Shown: piece after piece, positions 1-8,679 of the stretch
Position numbering within the stretch: position 1 is the stretch's first letter
How the letters are laid out: every line of letters begins with the position of its first letter
Source: Sphaerisporangium aureirubrum
GTDB lineage: Bacteria > Actinomycetota > Actinomycetes > Streptosporangiales > Streptosporangiaceae
NCBI RefSeq assembly: GCF_042658925.1
Contig: NZ_JBHSRF010000049.1
Coordinates: 1 to 64,000, forward strand
Length of the DNA: 64,000 nucleotides
Direction of reading: 5' to 3'
Notes under the pieces: generated by a model
Seen by the model: the letters and a program-made list of their open reading frames with translations, nothing else
The model's database searches: none
What the model was told of the DNA's origin: nothing
Made by a program: the position numbers and the translations under genes

Positions 1-23
1 GCCAGGATCAAACTCTCCAAACA
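1..23 (-). rRNA. rrs: 16S ribosomal RNA, extreme 5' end (partial)
   Basis: Read on the minus strand, bases 18-1 give GAGAGTTTGATCCTGGC, the universal start of bacterial 16S rRNA and the site of primer 27F. The gene runs off the left edge, so only its first 20 or so bases are here. The exact mature 5' end is estimated by homology. tyrS immediately upstream suggests a complete rrn operon beyond the window. Confidence 0.93.
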
Positions 24-257
24 ATGTCTGAAGAACAATCCAAGCAAGACACCCCCGCGCTACACGGAAATGCCTCATCAAAGGAAAACCATCCCCAGAA
101 CACCTGCACAACACAGGCACCCCAAGGGACGGGGTTCATGCATATTCATGCACTGGCTTTTAGCACACTGTTGAGTTCTCAAGAAACGGACGCGTACACC
201 GTCGCGATCCAGACCCGAAGGCCCGAACCCCGTCCGGGGCGTACATCTCGCTGATCC

Positions 258-286
258 ATACTAGCCACCCGGGTCAACCGTGTCAA
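258..286 (-). promoter_or_regulatory. rrn promoter, proximal
   Basis: On the minus strand a perfect TTGACA (286-281) and TAGTAT (263-258) are separated by 17 bases. This is the strongest promoter match in the region and lies about 235 bases upstream of the 16S 5' end, upstream of the boxA-like element. Confidence 0.75.
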
Positions 287-358
287 ACCTTCCGATCTGA
301 CACAAACCGCCCGAACCGCTAGCTATCGGGCCGCTCCTGCCTTCAGAGCAACCCTTCT

Positions 359-388
359 AACTTACTCCCTTGCCCTCCCCGAGTCCAA
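359..388 (-). promoter_or_regulatory. rrn promoter, middle candidate
   Basis: On the minus strand TTGGAC (388-383) and TAAGTT (364-359) are separated by 18 bases. The match is weaker than for the flanking two, but it lies between them in the same orientation, as expected of tandem rRNA promoters. Confidence 0.45.
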
Positions 389-543
389 CCGAACTGGGTA
401 AAAAGTTCGGACCGGTCTCCGGCTGGGCGTCACGGCAGGTCCGGATCCTTCGTCGGAGACGGCTGATCCGGAGTCGCGTGATCGGGATCCCCTGGGGTCA
501 GGCGCCGGTGTCGGCAGCCCGTCTGTCCCGTGGGGCGTAGAGA

Positions 544-572
544 ACATTAAGCGTCGATCGAAGCTCCGTCAA
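544..572 (-). promoter_or_regulatory. rrn promoter, distal
   Basis: On the minus strand TTGACG (572-567) and TAATGT (549-544) are separated by exactly 17 bases. This is a close match to the housekeeping promoter and is the furthest of three from the 16S gene. Confidence 0.65.
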
Positions 573-656
573 ATCCGCGTCCCCCCGATCACGTGCACTG
601 AATCCTCCGATGACTAAAGCGTCTCGGACCCGTCATACGACTGTCACCATGGCGAG

Positions 657-691
657 ACCCCGCACCCCCTGACCGACAGGGGATACGGGGT
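657..691 (-). terminator. tyrS terminator hairpin
   Basis: A 15-bp stem (657-671 with 677-691, G-U pairs included) closes a 5-base loop just past the tyrS stop codon. It has no clear T tract, as is common in high-GC actinobacteria. It separates tyrS from the rrn promoters. Confidence 0.6.
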
Positions 692-704
692 CCGTGGTGC
701 GGTG

Positions 705-1970
705 TCAGGAGGCCACGTGGATGGCGCCGGTGGAGCGCTTGCCGCGGCGCAGGACCAGGAAACGGGAGTGGATCAGGTCCTCGGCCACGGGGATGTGGGC
801 CTCGTCGGTGATCTTGACGTTGTTGACGTACGCCCCGCCCTCCTTGATGGCGCGGCGGGCGGCGGACTTGCTCTCGGCCAGGCCCGACTCGACCATGAGG
901 TCGACCAGGGGGGCGCCGAGGGCGGGCACGGTGGCGTGCGGGACCTCCGACAGGGCGGCGGCCAGGGTCTGCTCGGGGAGGTCGGTCAGGGAACCCTGGC
1001 CGAACAGGGCACGGGACGCGGCGATGACCGCGGCGCACTCTTCGGCGCCGTGCAGGAGAGTGGTGAACTCTTCGGCGAGCGCGCGCTGGGCCTCACGGGC
1101 GGCGGGGCGTTCGGAGAGGCTCTTCTCCAGGGCCTCGATCTCGTCCCTGGACCGGAAGCTGAAGATCTTGAGGAACTTCACCACGTCGCGGTCGTCGGAG
1201 TTCAACCAGAACTGGTAGAAGGCGTACGGCGAGGTGAGCGCGGGATCCAGCCACACCGCTCCCCCGGCGGTCTTGCCGAACTTCGTGCCGTCGGCCTTGG
1301 TGATCAGCGGCACGGTGAGGGCGTGCACGTGGGAGCCCGCGGTGCGGCGGATCAGGTCGCAGCCGGCCGTGATGTTCCCCCACTGGTCGCTGCCGCCGAT
1401 CTGCAGCGTGCACCCGTATCTGCGATGCAGTTCGAGGTAGTCGTTGGCCTGGAGGATCTGGTAGCTGAACTCGGTGTAGCTGAGCCCCTCCCCCGCCAGC
1501 CGCGCCGACACCGACTCGCGGGCCAGCATGCGGTTCACCGGGAAGTGCTTGCCGACGTCCCGCAGGAAGTCGATGGCCGACATGCCGGAGGTCCAGTCGA
1601 GGTTGCTCACCAGGACCGACCCCGACTCCTCGGAGAGGTCGAGGAACTTCTCGACCTGGACCCGGATCCGCCTGACCCACTCGGCGACCACGTCGGCGGA
1701 GTTGAGCGAGCGCTCCTCGCTCTTGCCGCTGGGGTCGCCGATCAGGCCGGTGGCCCCGCCGACCAGCCCGATCGCGTGGTGCCCGGCCCGCTGGATGCGG
1801 GTGAGGGCGAGCAGCGGGACGAGGTTGCCGACGTGCAGGGACGGCGCGGTCGGGTCGAAGCCGCAATAGACCGTGATCGGACCTTCGGCCATCGCCGCCC
1901 GCAGGGCGTCGATATCGGTGGACTGCGCGATCAGGCCGCGCCACGCAAGGTCATCGAGGATCTCGGTCAC
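705..1970 (-). CDS. tyrS: tyrosyl-tRNA synthetase
   Basis: The gene encodes a 421-residue class I synthetase that charges tRNA-Tyr with tyrosine in the cytoplasm. The HIGH-type signature is HVGN (residues 46-49), inside the expected CGFDPTAPSLHVG context. The tRNA and ATP loop is KFGKT (about 230-234), the usual TyrS variant of KMSKS. An S4-type RNA-binding domain occupies the last 70 or so residues. Length is normal for bacterial TyrS. Translation probably starts at GTG 1970, with AGGAAG a few bases upstream. A 6-bp hairpin (CTCGTC/GACGAG) sits in the leader, but I see no T-box. The gene is followed by a terminator and then by the rrn promoters. Confidence 0.97.
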   Translation of the reverse strand: MTEILDDLAWRGLIAQSTDIDALRAAMAEGPITVYCGFDPTAPSLHVGNLVPLLALTRIQRAGHHAIGLVGGATGLIGDPSGKSEERSLNSADVVAEWVRRIRVQVEKFLDLSEESGSVLVSNLDWTSGMSAIDFLRDVGKHFPVNRMLARESVSARLAGEGLSYTEFSYQILQANDYLELHRRYGCTLQIGGSDQWGNITAGCDLIRRTAGSHVHALTVPLITKADGTKFGKTAGGAVWLDPALTSPYAFYQFWLNSDDRDVVKFLKIFSFRSRDEIEALEKSLSERPAAREAQRALAEEFTTLLHGAEECAAVIAASRALFGQGSLTDLPEQTLAAALSEVPHATVPALGAPLVDLMVESGLAESKSAARRAIKEGGAYVNNVKITDEAHIPVAEDLIHSRFLVLRRGKRSTGAIHVAS

Positions 1971-2509
1971 GGTCTCGTACTTCCTGAGTTCGTGTGCTGG
2001 ACGTTCGTACGGCTCGTCTGGGACGAGACTGCCCGATCATCTCATCATTCCGCCACACGATTGCCTGCGGGCGGGCGGGGGCGCGGCCTCGCGGAGGCGG
2101 CCCCCTTCGCCGGGACGGCGGGCGCGTCGAAGCGGCCCGGTCCGGGCCGTGGGATCAATTGTGATTGAGCGTCGGCACCAGGGATTCATGGCCGGCGGCC
2201 GAGCCGGGATTACCGCCCGATTCCCTCATCGATCCGTATCCGCGCGGGCGCCGGCTCGTTCTGGATCGATATCCGTCACACGCCGTCACCTGCGGCTTCA
2301 CCGTGATATCGGGTCAAAGGTCAATCACTTTCATTGACGGGCCGGGCCGGGACCGTGTGTCCGTAACCGTGAAGCCGGAATCCCGGCAATGGACTGTCCG
2401 ACTATGCCGCTTTACCAGATCAGAAATATAGCGTCAAGGCATTGATTAAACGGTAAATGCGAGAAATATCGGATGCGTCCCCGCAGGCCCGACAGAGAGC
2501 GGCATCGAC
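1971..2509. other. intergenic region between tyrS and a protease gene
   Basis: These 539 bases separate divergent genes and contain no supportable ORF. Base composition falls around 2410-2475, the likely promoter zone of the protease gene, but I find no clean -35/-10 pair there. GTCAAT and ATTGAC form a perfect inverted repeat at 2320-2338 with a 7-base spacer, a possible regulator site. Nothing else stands out. Confidence 0.5.
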
Positions 2510-3802
2510 GTGACATCCCCTCTGCGCACCGCAAGAGCCCCGAGTTCCCCCCGCCGTATGGCGGCGGCGCTGGGAGTCGTCCTCATCGTGGCCGGGCTCG
2601 GCCCCGCCCCGGCCGCCGCGGCACCCACTCCCGGCCCGGCCGAGGACACCGCCACCCGGGCCGTCGAGCCGGCCGGCACCGTTCCCGGCGGCTTCGCCTC
2701 CTGGAAGGATCTCCTGGCCACCCAGGAGAAGCTGGCCAAGGCCGCCGACCGCGTCACCGCCGCCGCCGAGGCATTGGGCGGTGCCGGGCTCGGCGGCATC
2801 GTGGTGGCGCCGGAGACACGCGAACTGCGCGTCTACTGGAAGGGCGACACCCCCGCGAGCATCGGCCGCCTGGTCGAAGGCCTGCGCCGCGACGTGCCCG
2901 TCAGCGTGCTGCCCGCCGCCTACTCGGCCCGCGAACTGGAGCGTGAGGCGAACCACCTGATCCGCGCGTCCGGCGGCGCGATCACCGCGGTCGCGCCGAA
3001 CGCCGACGGTTCGGGCCTGAAGGTCTCGGTCGCCGCCGGCGGCCCGGCCCTCGCGAAGATCGCCGCCTCGGCGGTACCGGTCACCCTGGAGGCCGGCGTC
3101 ACACCGGCCCTGGCCAGCCGCTGGAACGACTCCCCGCCCTGGTGGTCCGGTGCGGCCATGCGCAACGCCACCACCCAGAGCGGCTGTACCACGGGCCTCG
3201 CGGTCACCTACGGCGGGGCGACCCGGATGCTGAGCTCGGCCCACTGCGGCTCGCCCGGGCAGGTCGTCACCGACCCGACCGGAGAGCCGATCGGCCCGAT
3301 CGCCGCCTCCGTCCCCAGCCGTGACGTGTCACTGATCACCGCGAACGCCGCGGGCCGGGTCTGGAACAACAACTACCCCAGCCCTCCCCTTCCTCTGACT
3401 CCCGAGTGGAGCAACCCTGTCGTCGGCGTCACCGGCTCCTATCCGGGCATGTCCGTGTGCACCACCGGCGCCTATTCGGGCACCGTCTGTATCTGCCGGA
3501 TCATCGCGACCAACGTCACGATCAACGTGGGCTACGTGATCTACGGCATGGTCCTGGTGGAGAACACCTCACACAAGAACGCGGCCGGTCAGGGTGACAG
3601 CGGCGGCCCGGTGGAGACGCCCGAACCGACTCAGACCACGCAGCAGTACGGGCTGGGCACCATCACCGCCATCGACACCGCTTCGCAGGTGCCCTGCACC
3701 GGCTACGTCACCACCGGCCGCATCTGCTCCTGGAGGCTGTACTACTCACCGTGGAGCAACGCGACCATCGCCTTCCCGGGGATCGCCCTGGTGACCGGTT
3801 GA
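2510..3802 (+). CDS. secreted trypsin-like serine protease (S1 family)
   Basis: The 430-residue preproprotein has an N-terminal signal peptide with an RR pair, a hydrophobic core and an alanine-rich cleavage region near residues 34-38. A pro-region of about 170 residues follows, then an S1 peptidase domain. The visible triad is His245 (SSAHCG), Asp272 (SRDVSLI) and Ser364 (GQGDSGGPV). Several cysteines could form disulphides. The long propeptide resembles streptogrisin or alpha-lytic-type zymogens, but I cannot assign a subfamily or substrate. Start is GTG 2510 with a purine-rich GAGAGC upstream. The gene stands alone and is closed by a strong hairpin. Confidence 0.88.
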   Translation: MTSPLRTARAPSSPRRMAAALGVVLIVAGLGPAPAAAAPTPGPAEDTATRAVEPAGTVPGGFASWKDLLATQEKLAKAADRVTAAAEALGGAGLGGIVVAPETRELRVYWKGDTPASIGRLVEGLRRDVPVSVLPAAYSARELEREANHLIRASGGAITAVAPNADGSGLKVSVAAGGPALAKIAASAVPVTLEAGVTPALASRWNDSPPWWSGAAMRNATTQSGCTTGLAVTYGGATRMLSSAHCGSPGQVVTDPTGEPIGPIAASVPSRDVSLITANAAGRVWNNNYPSPPLPLTPEWSNPVVGVTGSYPGMSVCTTGAYSGTVCICRIIATNVTINVGYVIYGMVLVENTSHKNAAGQGDSGGPVETPEPTQTTQQYGLGTITAIDTASQVPCTGYVTTGRICSWRLYYSPWSNATIAFPGIALVTG

Positions 3803-3804
3803 CC

Positions 3805-3836
3805 GGGAGGCCGGTGCGCGTGCCCACCGGCCTCCC
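3805..3836 (+). terminator. terminator of the protease gene
   Basis: A perfect 12-bp GC-rich stem (3805-3816 with 3825-3836) and 8-base loop lie directly after the stop codon, followed by TTCC. Because the next gene converges on it, it may work in both directions. Confidence 0.8.
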
Positions 3837-3863
3837 TTCCTCATCCGGCTAATCCGGGCGGGC

Positions 3864-4514
3864 TCAGGTGGGCCGGGTGCGCGGCACGTGCTTGCGGTAC
3901 GGCGACACGGTGGGGTCGCCGTCGATCCAGAAGCGCCAGGGTACGTCGGCGGCGCTGGACACGCCGGTGCGGGGGCCGGACCAGACGGACGCGGGGGCGG
4001 CGGGGGTGCCCGCGAGGATCCGCGGGGACGCGCCGTCGATGCAGCAGTCCAGGCCGTTGTGCTCGCGGGCGATGCCGAGGGCGACGGCCAGGCGGGCCGG
4101 GCCGCGGGCCAGGTCGCGGTCCGGGATGGGGCGGCCCGCGCCGGACAGCGGGGCGTCGGTGCCGCGCCGGTGCCTGCGGCTCCGCGCCTCGGGGATGCCG
4201 TCGACGACCTCGCCGGCGCGCAGCAGCACGCCCGACCCCCTGCCCTCGGGCATGCACACCAGGTTGGCGCAGAAGTGCATGCCGTAGGTGAAGTAGACGT
4301 ACAGGTGGCCGGGCGGGCCGAACATCACGGCGTTGCGGGGGGTGCGGCCCCGGTAGGTGTGGGAGGCGGGGTCCTCGCCCGGCGGGCCGTACGCCTCCAC
4401 CTCGGTGAGGCGCACGGCGACCGGCCCGTGCACGAGCACCCGGCCGAGGAGTCCGGGGGCCACCTCGGGCGCGGGCCGGGCGAAGAACTCCCGGTCTAGG
4501 ATCCGCTCGCCCAC
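3864..4514 (-). CDS. 3-methyladenine DNA glycosylase (MPG/AAG family)
   Basis: This predicted 216-residue enzyme excises alkylated purines such as 3-methyladenine in base-excision repair. It is the mammalian AAG-type family, not AlkA. Family marks are the ILDREFF N terminus, the catalytic-region TEVEAY, the RTPRNAVMFGPPG turn and the YFTYGMHFC segment whose tyrosines and histidine line the flipped-base pocket. I chose GTG 4514 because it precedes the conserved ILDREFF motif and lies inside the end of argH. The two genes overlap by 19 bases, so it is probably translated from the arginine-operon transcript. The long open frame upstream of this start is a shadow of argH. Confidence 0.87.
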   Translation of the reverse strand: MGERILDREFFARPAPEVAPGLLGRVLVHGPVAVRLTEVEAYGPPGEDPASHTYRGRTPRNAVMFGPPGHLYVYFTYGMHFCANLVCMPEGRGSGVLLRAGEVVDGIPEARSRRHRRGTDAPLSGAGRPIPDRDLARGPARLAVALGIAREHNGLDCCIDGASPRILAGTPAAPASVWSGPRTGVSSAADVPWRFWIDGDPTVSPYRKHVPRTRPT

Positions 4515-5953
4515 GCCGCCTGGCCGTCGACGGTCTCGCGGAGCGCGCAGAGCTGGTCCCGCACGCGGTCCGGGGCGGTGCCCCCGTGGGCCTTGCGGGA
4601 CGCCAGGGCGCCCTGGACGTTGAGCACGTCGAGGGGGCCGGGCAGCGGCTCGCCGCCGGGGCCGGTGTCCGCGGCCGTGGCGAAGTGGGGCGAGATCTTG
4701 GCGAGGTCCTCTTCGGTGAGCCGTTCCAGGGTGGTGTCGTTGACCTGGCACCAGACGACCAGGTGGCCGACGGCCTCGTGGGCGTCGCGGAACGGCACGC
4801 CCCTGCGTACCAGCAGCTCGGCGAGGTCGGTGGCCAGGGCGAAGCCGTCGGGGGCCGAGGACTCCAGCCGCGCGGTGTTGACCCGCATGGTGGCGATCAG
4901 CCCGGACACGGCGGGCAGGACCAGCAGCAGGGTGTCGACGGCGTCGAACACCGGCTCCTTGTCCTCCTGCAGGTCGCGGTTGTAGGTGAGCGGCAGGCCC
5001 TTGAGGGTGGTGAGCAGCGACACGAGGTCGCCGATGAGGCGGCCGGCCTTGCCGCGGGCCAGCTCGGCGACGTCGGGGTTCTTCTTCTGCGGCATGATCG
5101 ACGAGCCGGTGGAGTAGGCGTCGTCCATCTCGATCCAGCGGAACTCCTGGGAGGCCCACAGGACGACCTCTTCGCCCAGCCGGGACAGGTGGACGCCGAT
5201 CATGGCCGCGCAGAACAGGAACTCGGCGGCGAAGTCGCGGTCGGCGACGGCGTCCATGGAGTTTTGGGCGGCCGAGGTGAAGCCGAGCTCCTCGGCGACG
5301 GCCTGGGGGTCCAGCGGCAGGGACGATCCCGCGAGCGCGCCCGCGCCGAGGGGGGAGACCGCGGCCCGCCTGTCCCAGTCGCGCAGCCGGTCGGCGTCGC
5401 GGGCCAGGGCGTGCACGTGGGCGAGCAGCTGGTGGCCGAACGACACCGGCTGGGCGTGCTGCAGGTGGGTCATGCCGGGCGCGGCGGTGGCCGCGTGCTC
5501 CTCGGCCTGGGCCATGAGCGCGGTCTCCAGCTCGACCAGCCGGGACACGATGAGGCGGACGTGGTCGCGCAGGTAGAGGCGCAGGTCGGTGGCGACCTGG
5601 TCGTTGCGGCTGCGCCCGGCGCGTAGTTTGCCGCCGAGCACGCCGAGGCGTTCGAGCAGGCCGCGCTCCAGGGCGGTGTGCACGTCCTCGTCGGCCACGG
5701 TGGGGCGGAACGTCCCCGACGCGCAGGCGCGGTCGAGGTCGTCCAGCGCGCCGATCATGCGGTCGAGCTCCTCGGCGGTCAGCAGCCCCGCCTGGTGGAG
5801 CACGCGCGCGTGCGCCCGTGACGCGAGCAGGTCGTACGGCGCGAGACGCCAGTCGAACTGCACGCTGACGGACAACCTGGTCAGCGCGTCCGCCGGGCCG
5901 CCTTCGAATCTGCCGCCCCACAACCGCATGGGCTTGCCACCCTCAGCCACCAT
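4496..5953 (-). CDS. argH: argininosuccinate lyase
   Basis: This enzyme performs the last step of arginine synthesis, splitting argininosuccinate into arginine and fumarate. The fumarase/aspartase superfamily signature GSSIMPQKKNPD is present and the N terminus RLWGGRFEGGP is typical. The protein is about 485 residues, normal for the family. The start is uncertain. ATG 5953 or the adjacent GTG 5950 follows AAAGGAG closely, and ATG 5929 (MRLWGGRF) has GAGGGTGG upstream. An upstream TTG at 5980 is unlikely because it would place the AAAGGAG site inside the coding region. The gene follows argR after an 88-base gap, the place where argG usually sits in related clusters. Confidence 0.95.
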   Translation of the reverse strand: MVAEGGKPMRLWGGRFEGGPADALTRLSVSVQFDWRLAPYDLLASRAHARVLHQAGLLTAEELDRMIGALDDLDRACASGTFRPTVADEDVHTALERGLLERLGVLGGKLRAGRSRNDQVATDLRLYLRDHVRLIVSRLVELETALMAQAEEHAATAAPGMTHLQHAQPVSFGHQLLAHVHALARDADRLRDWDRRAAVSPLGAGALAGSSLPLDPQAVAEELGFTSAAQNSMDAVADRDFAAEFLFCAAMIGVHLSRLGEEVVLWASQEFRWIEMDDAYSTGSSIMPQKKNPDVAELARGKAGRLIGDLVSLLTTLKGLPLTYNRDLQEDKEPVFDAVDTLLLVLPAVSGLIATMRVNTARLESSAPDGFALATDLAELLVRRGVPFRDAHEAVGHLVVWCQVNDTTLERLTEEDLAKISPHFATAADTGPGGEPLPGPLDVLNVQGALASRKAHGGTAPDRVRDQLCALRETVDGQAAWASGS

Positions 5954-6041
5954 TCTCCTTTTCCCCATCTCAATGCTCAATCCGCGACCCTAGCCCAATC
6001 CCGCCCCGCCGGCCGGTCCGGACGCGGCGGGGGGCTCACGT

Positions 6042-6560
6042 TCACGCCGGTTGCTGCCCCCGCCGCTCGGTCAGCCTCAGCAGGGCCTCCGCCAACTCGT
6101 CCCCGCCCGCGGGGTCCCGGCTGATCACCAGGATCGTGTCGTCGCCGGCGACGGTGCCGAGGATGGACGCCCAGTCGGCGTGGTCGAGCGCGGAGGCGAG
6201 GAACTGCGCGGCGCCGGGCGGCGTGCGGACGATCACGAGGTTCGCCGACGCGGCGGCGGACACCAGGAACTCCTCGGCCACCCGCCGCAGCCGGGCGGCG
6301 GGGGTCTCGCCGCCGCCGGTACGGGCCAGGGGGATGCGGGCTCCGCCCTCGCCGGGCAGCGCGTACACCAGCGAGCCGTCGTCGGCGCGCAGCTTCAGCG
6401 CGCCGAGCTCGTCCAGGTCGCGCGACAGCGTGGCCTGGGTGACCTCGACGCCGCTCTCGGCGAGGAGGCGGGCGAGTTCGGGCTGGGATCTGACCTGGTG
6501 CCGGTCGACCAGCTCGGCGATCTTCGCGAGCCGGCCGGCCTTGGTGACCGAGATGCTCAT
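6042..6560 (-). CDS. argR: arginine repressor
   Basis: This 172-residue ArgR/AhrC-type regulator senses L-arginine and represses arginine biosynthesis genes. The N-terminal winged helix-turn-helix contains SGVEVTQATLSRDLDELG (about residues 34-51). The C-terminal oligomerisation and arginine-binding domain includes GTVAGDDTILVI with the GDDT signature. ATG 6560 overlaps the argF stop by four bases (ATGA), so translation is probably coupled. The likely target is the ARG-box-like region upstream of argC in the same operon. Confidence 0.96.
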   Translation of the reverse strand: MSISVTKAGRLAKIAELVDRHQVRSQPELARLLAESGVEVTQATLSRDLDELGALKLRADDGSLVYALPGEGGARIPLARTGGGETPAARLRRVAEEFLVSAAASANLVIVRTPPGAAQFLASALDHADWASILGTVAGDDTILVISRDPAGGDELAEALLRLTERRGQQPA

Positions 6561-7486
6561 CGGGTCACCAGCCAGTGCAGCAGCGCCTTCTGGGCGTGGA
6601 GGCGGTTCTCGGCCTGGTCCCACACGGCGCTGCCGCGTGGGCCGTCGAGCAGGTCGGCGCTGATCTCCATGCCGCGGTAGGCGGGCAGGCAGTGCAGGAC
6701 GATGGCGTCGGGGGCGGCCACCTCGGCGAGTTCGGAGTTGACCTGGTAGGGCGCGAACGCGGCGGCGCGTTCCTCCTTGCCGTCCTGCCCCATCGACACC
6801 CAGGTGTCGGTGGCGAGCACGTGGGTGCCCGCCGCGGCGGCGGCCGCGTCGGTGAGGACGGTGACGGAGCCGCCGGTGCCGGCCGCGATCTCGGCGGCCC
6901 GCTCCACGATCAGCTCGTCGGGCTGGTAGGCCACGGGGGCGGCGATCCGGACGTGCATGCCGGCGGTGGCGCCGCCGAGCAGGTAGGAGTGGGCCATGTT
7001 GTTGGCGCCGTCCCCGAGGTAGGTCAGGGTGCGCCCGGTGAGGGGGCCCTGGTGCTCGCGCACGGTGAGCAGGTCGGCGAGGACCTGACAGGGGTGGAAC
7101 AGGTCGGTGAGGGCGTTGACGACGGGGACGGTGGAGGCCGAGGCCATGGCCTCCATGCGGTCCTGGCCGAACGTGCGCCAGACGATCGCGGCGACCTGGC
7201 GGGACAGCACGCGGGCGGTGTCCTCGACGAGCTCGCCCCGGCCCATCTGGGAGCCGCCGGTCTCGATGATCAGCGGATGGCCGCCGAGTTCGGCGACGCC
7301 GACGGCGAACGAGATGCGGGTGCGGGTGGAGTGCTTGTCGAACAGCACGGCCACCGTCATCGGGCCCTCGAACGGCCGGTGGCCGAAGCGGTCCTTCTTC
7401 ATGACCTCGGCGAGGTCGAGCACCTCGGCCTGCTCGTGCGGCGCGAGGTCGTCGTCGCGCAGGAAGTGCCGTACGGCTCCGTTCAC
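6557..7486 (-). CDS. argF: ornithine carbamoyltransferase
   Basis: The 309-residue enzyme makes citrulline from ornithine and carbamoyl phosphate. Visible motifs are the carbamoyl-phosphate loop STRTR, the second substrate motif HPCQ and the catalytic HCLP near the C terminus. The GTG 7486 start overlaps the argD stop as GTGA, so the long open frame upstream is a shadow. It sits mid-operon between argD and argR. Confidence 0.97.
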   Translation of the reverse strand: MNGAVRHFLRDDDLAPHEQAEVLDLAEVMKKDRFGHRPFEGPMTVAVLFDKHSTRTRISFAVGVAELGGHPLIIETGGSQMGRGELVEDTARVLSRQVAAIVWRTFGQDRMEAMASASTVPVVNALTDLFHPCQVLADLLTVREHQGPLTGRTLTYLGDGANNMAHSYLLGGATAGMHVRIAAPVAYQPDELIVERAAEIAAGTGGSVTVLTDAAAAAAGTHVLATDTWVSMGQDGKEERAAAFAPYQVNSELAEVAAPDAIVLHCLPAYRGMEISADLLDGPRGSAVWDQAENRLHAQKALLHWLVTR

Positions 7487-8679
7487 TGGGTCGCCTCCGT
7501 GAGTATCGCCGGCAGCGCCTGGAGGAAGGTGTCGATCTGCGGGGCCGTGACGATCAGCGGCGGGGCGATGCGCACGGCGTCGGGCTGGACGGCGTTGACG
7601 AGGAACCCGGCCCGCTGGGCGGCCTCCTGCACCTGCCCGGCCAGCGGTGCGGTCAGCACCGCGGCCCGCCACAGGCCGCGGCCGCGCACCCCGGCCAGCA
7701 GCGGGTGACCGACGGAGGTCAGGCCCTCGGCCAGGTGGTCGCCGGTGGCGCGGACGTGGGCGAGCAGCCCGTCGCGGTCGATGGTGTCGAGGACGGCGAG
7801 CGCCGCGGCGGAGGCGACGGGGTTGCCGCCGAAGGTGGAGCCGTGGTCGCCCTTGGCGAACAGCGTGCCGGCGGGGCCGAAGCCCACGCAGGCGCCGACG
7901 GGCAGGCCGCCGCCGAGGCCCTTGGCCAGGGTCAGCACGTCGGGCACGATGCCGTCGTGCTGGTGGGCGAACCAGTGGCCGGTGCGGCCGATCGCGGACT
8001 GGATCTCGTCGAGCACCAGCAGGGCGCCGGTGGCGTCGCAGATCTCGCGGGCGGCGGTCATGTACCCGGCGGGCGGCGGCACGACGCCGGCCTCGCCCTG
8101 GGTGGGTTCCAGGAACACCCCGGCGCACTCGCCGGTGACGGCCTGCTTGAGCGCGTCGGCGTCGCCGTAAGGAACGAAGCGCACGTCGATGGGGAACGGG
8201 CCGAACTGGTCGCGGATGGACGCCTTGCCGGTGAGCGACAGGGCGCCGAGGGTGCGGCCGTGGAAGCCGTTCTCGGCGGCGACGACGTAGCCGCGGCCGG
8301 TGGCGCCGCCGTGCTTGAGGACGAGCTTGAGGGCGCACTCGTTGGCCTCGGTGCCGGAGTTGGCGAGGAAGACCCTGCCGGGGGCGCCGAGCAGGCCGAG
8401 CAGCCGCTCGGCGAGCAGCACCTCGGGCTCGTTGACGAAAAGGTTGGAGCTGTGGGCGAGCGTGGCCACCTGCCGGGACACGGCCTCGGCCAGCGCGGGG
8501 TGGGCGTGGCCGAGCGAGCTGACCGCGATGCCGGCGATCAGGTCGAGGTAGCGGGCGCCGGCCTCGTCCCAGACGTAGGCGCCCTCGCCGCGCACCAGCG
8601 CCACGGGTGGCACGCCGTAGTTGGGCATGAACGCGGCGGCGTGCCGGGCCCGCAGATCGGCGGGGTCGTTCGTGTTCAC
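7483..8679 (-). CDS. argD: acetylornithine aminotransferase
   Basis: The 398-residue class III PLP-dependent aminotransferase converts N-acetylglutamate semialdehyde to N-acetylornithine. The expected features are NSGTEANE (phosphate-binding region), VLDEIQSAIGRTG with the PLP aspartate, and LAKGLGGGLPVGA with the Schiff-base lysine. GTG 8679 overlaps the argB stop as GTGA. Length is typical for ArgD. Confidence 0.96.
   Translation of the reverse strand: MNTNDPADLRARHAAAFMPNYGVPPVALVRGEGAYVWDEAGARYLDLIAGIAVSSLGHAHPALAEAVSRQVATLAHSSNLFVNEPEVLLAERLLGLLGAPGRVFLANSGTEANECALKLVLKHGGATGRGYVVAAENGFHGRTLGALSLTGKASIRDQFGPFPIDVRFVPYGDADALKQAVTGECAGVFLEPTQGEAGVVPPPAGYMTAAREICDATGALLVLDEIQSAIGRTGHWFAHQHDGIVPDVLTLAKGLGGGLPVGACVGFGPAGTLFAKGDHGSTFGGNPVASAAALAVLDTIDRDGLLAHVRATGDHLAEGLTSVGHPLLAGVRGRGLWRAAVLTAPLAGQVQEAAQRAGFLVNAVQPDAVRIAPPLIVTAPQIDTFLQALPAILTEATQ

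Larger units (their letters stand above)
24..656 (-). promoter_or_regulatory. rrn operon leader and promoter region
   Basis: This roughly 630-base stretch holds no credible protein gene. Read toward the 16S gene it carries three candidate sigma-70-type promoters (listed separately), then a transcribed leader. The leader contains CTTGAGAACTCAACAGTGTG (about 163-182), which resembles the boxA antitermination element of actinobacterial rRNA leaders. It also contains a small TGCAT/ATGCA hairpin near 137-150. A GGGTGTCTTG stretch near 45-55 may belong to the processing stalk. The assignments are by motif only. Confidence 0.8.

Noticed and set aside
24..254. 76-residue ORF over the rrn leader
   Set aside because: It overlaps the antitermination box and lies antisense to the rRNA leader.
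1971..2160. T-box riboswitch upstream of tyrS
   Set aside because: The T-box consensus (AGGGTGG..CCGCG type) is absent; only a 6-bp hairpin is present.
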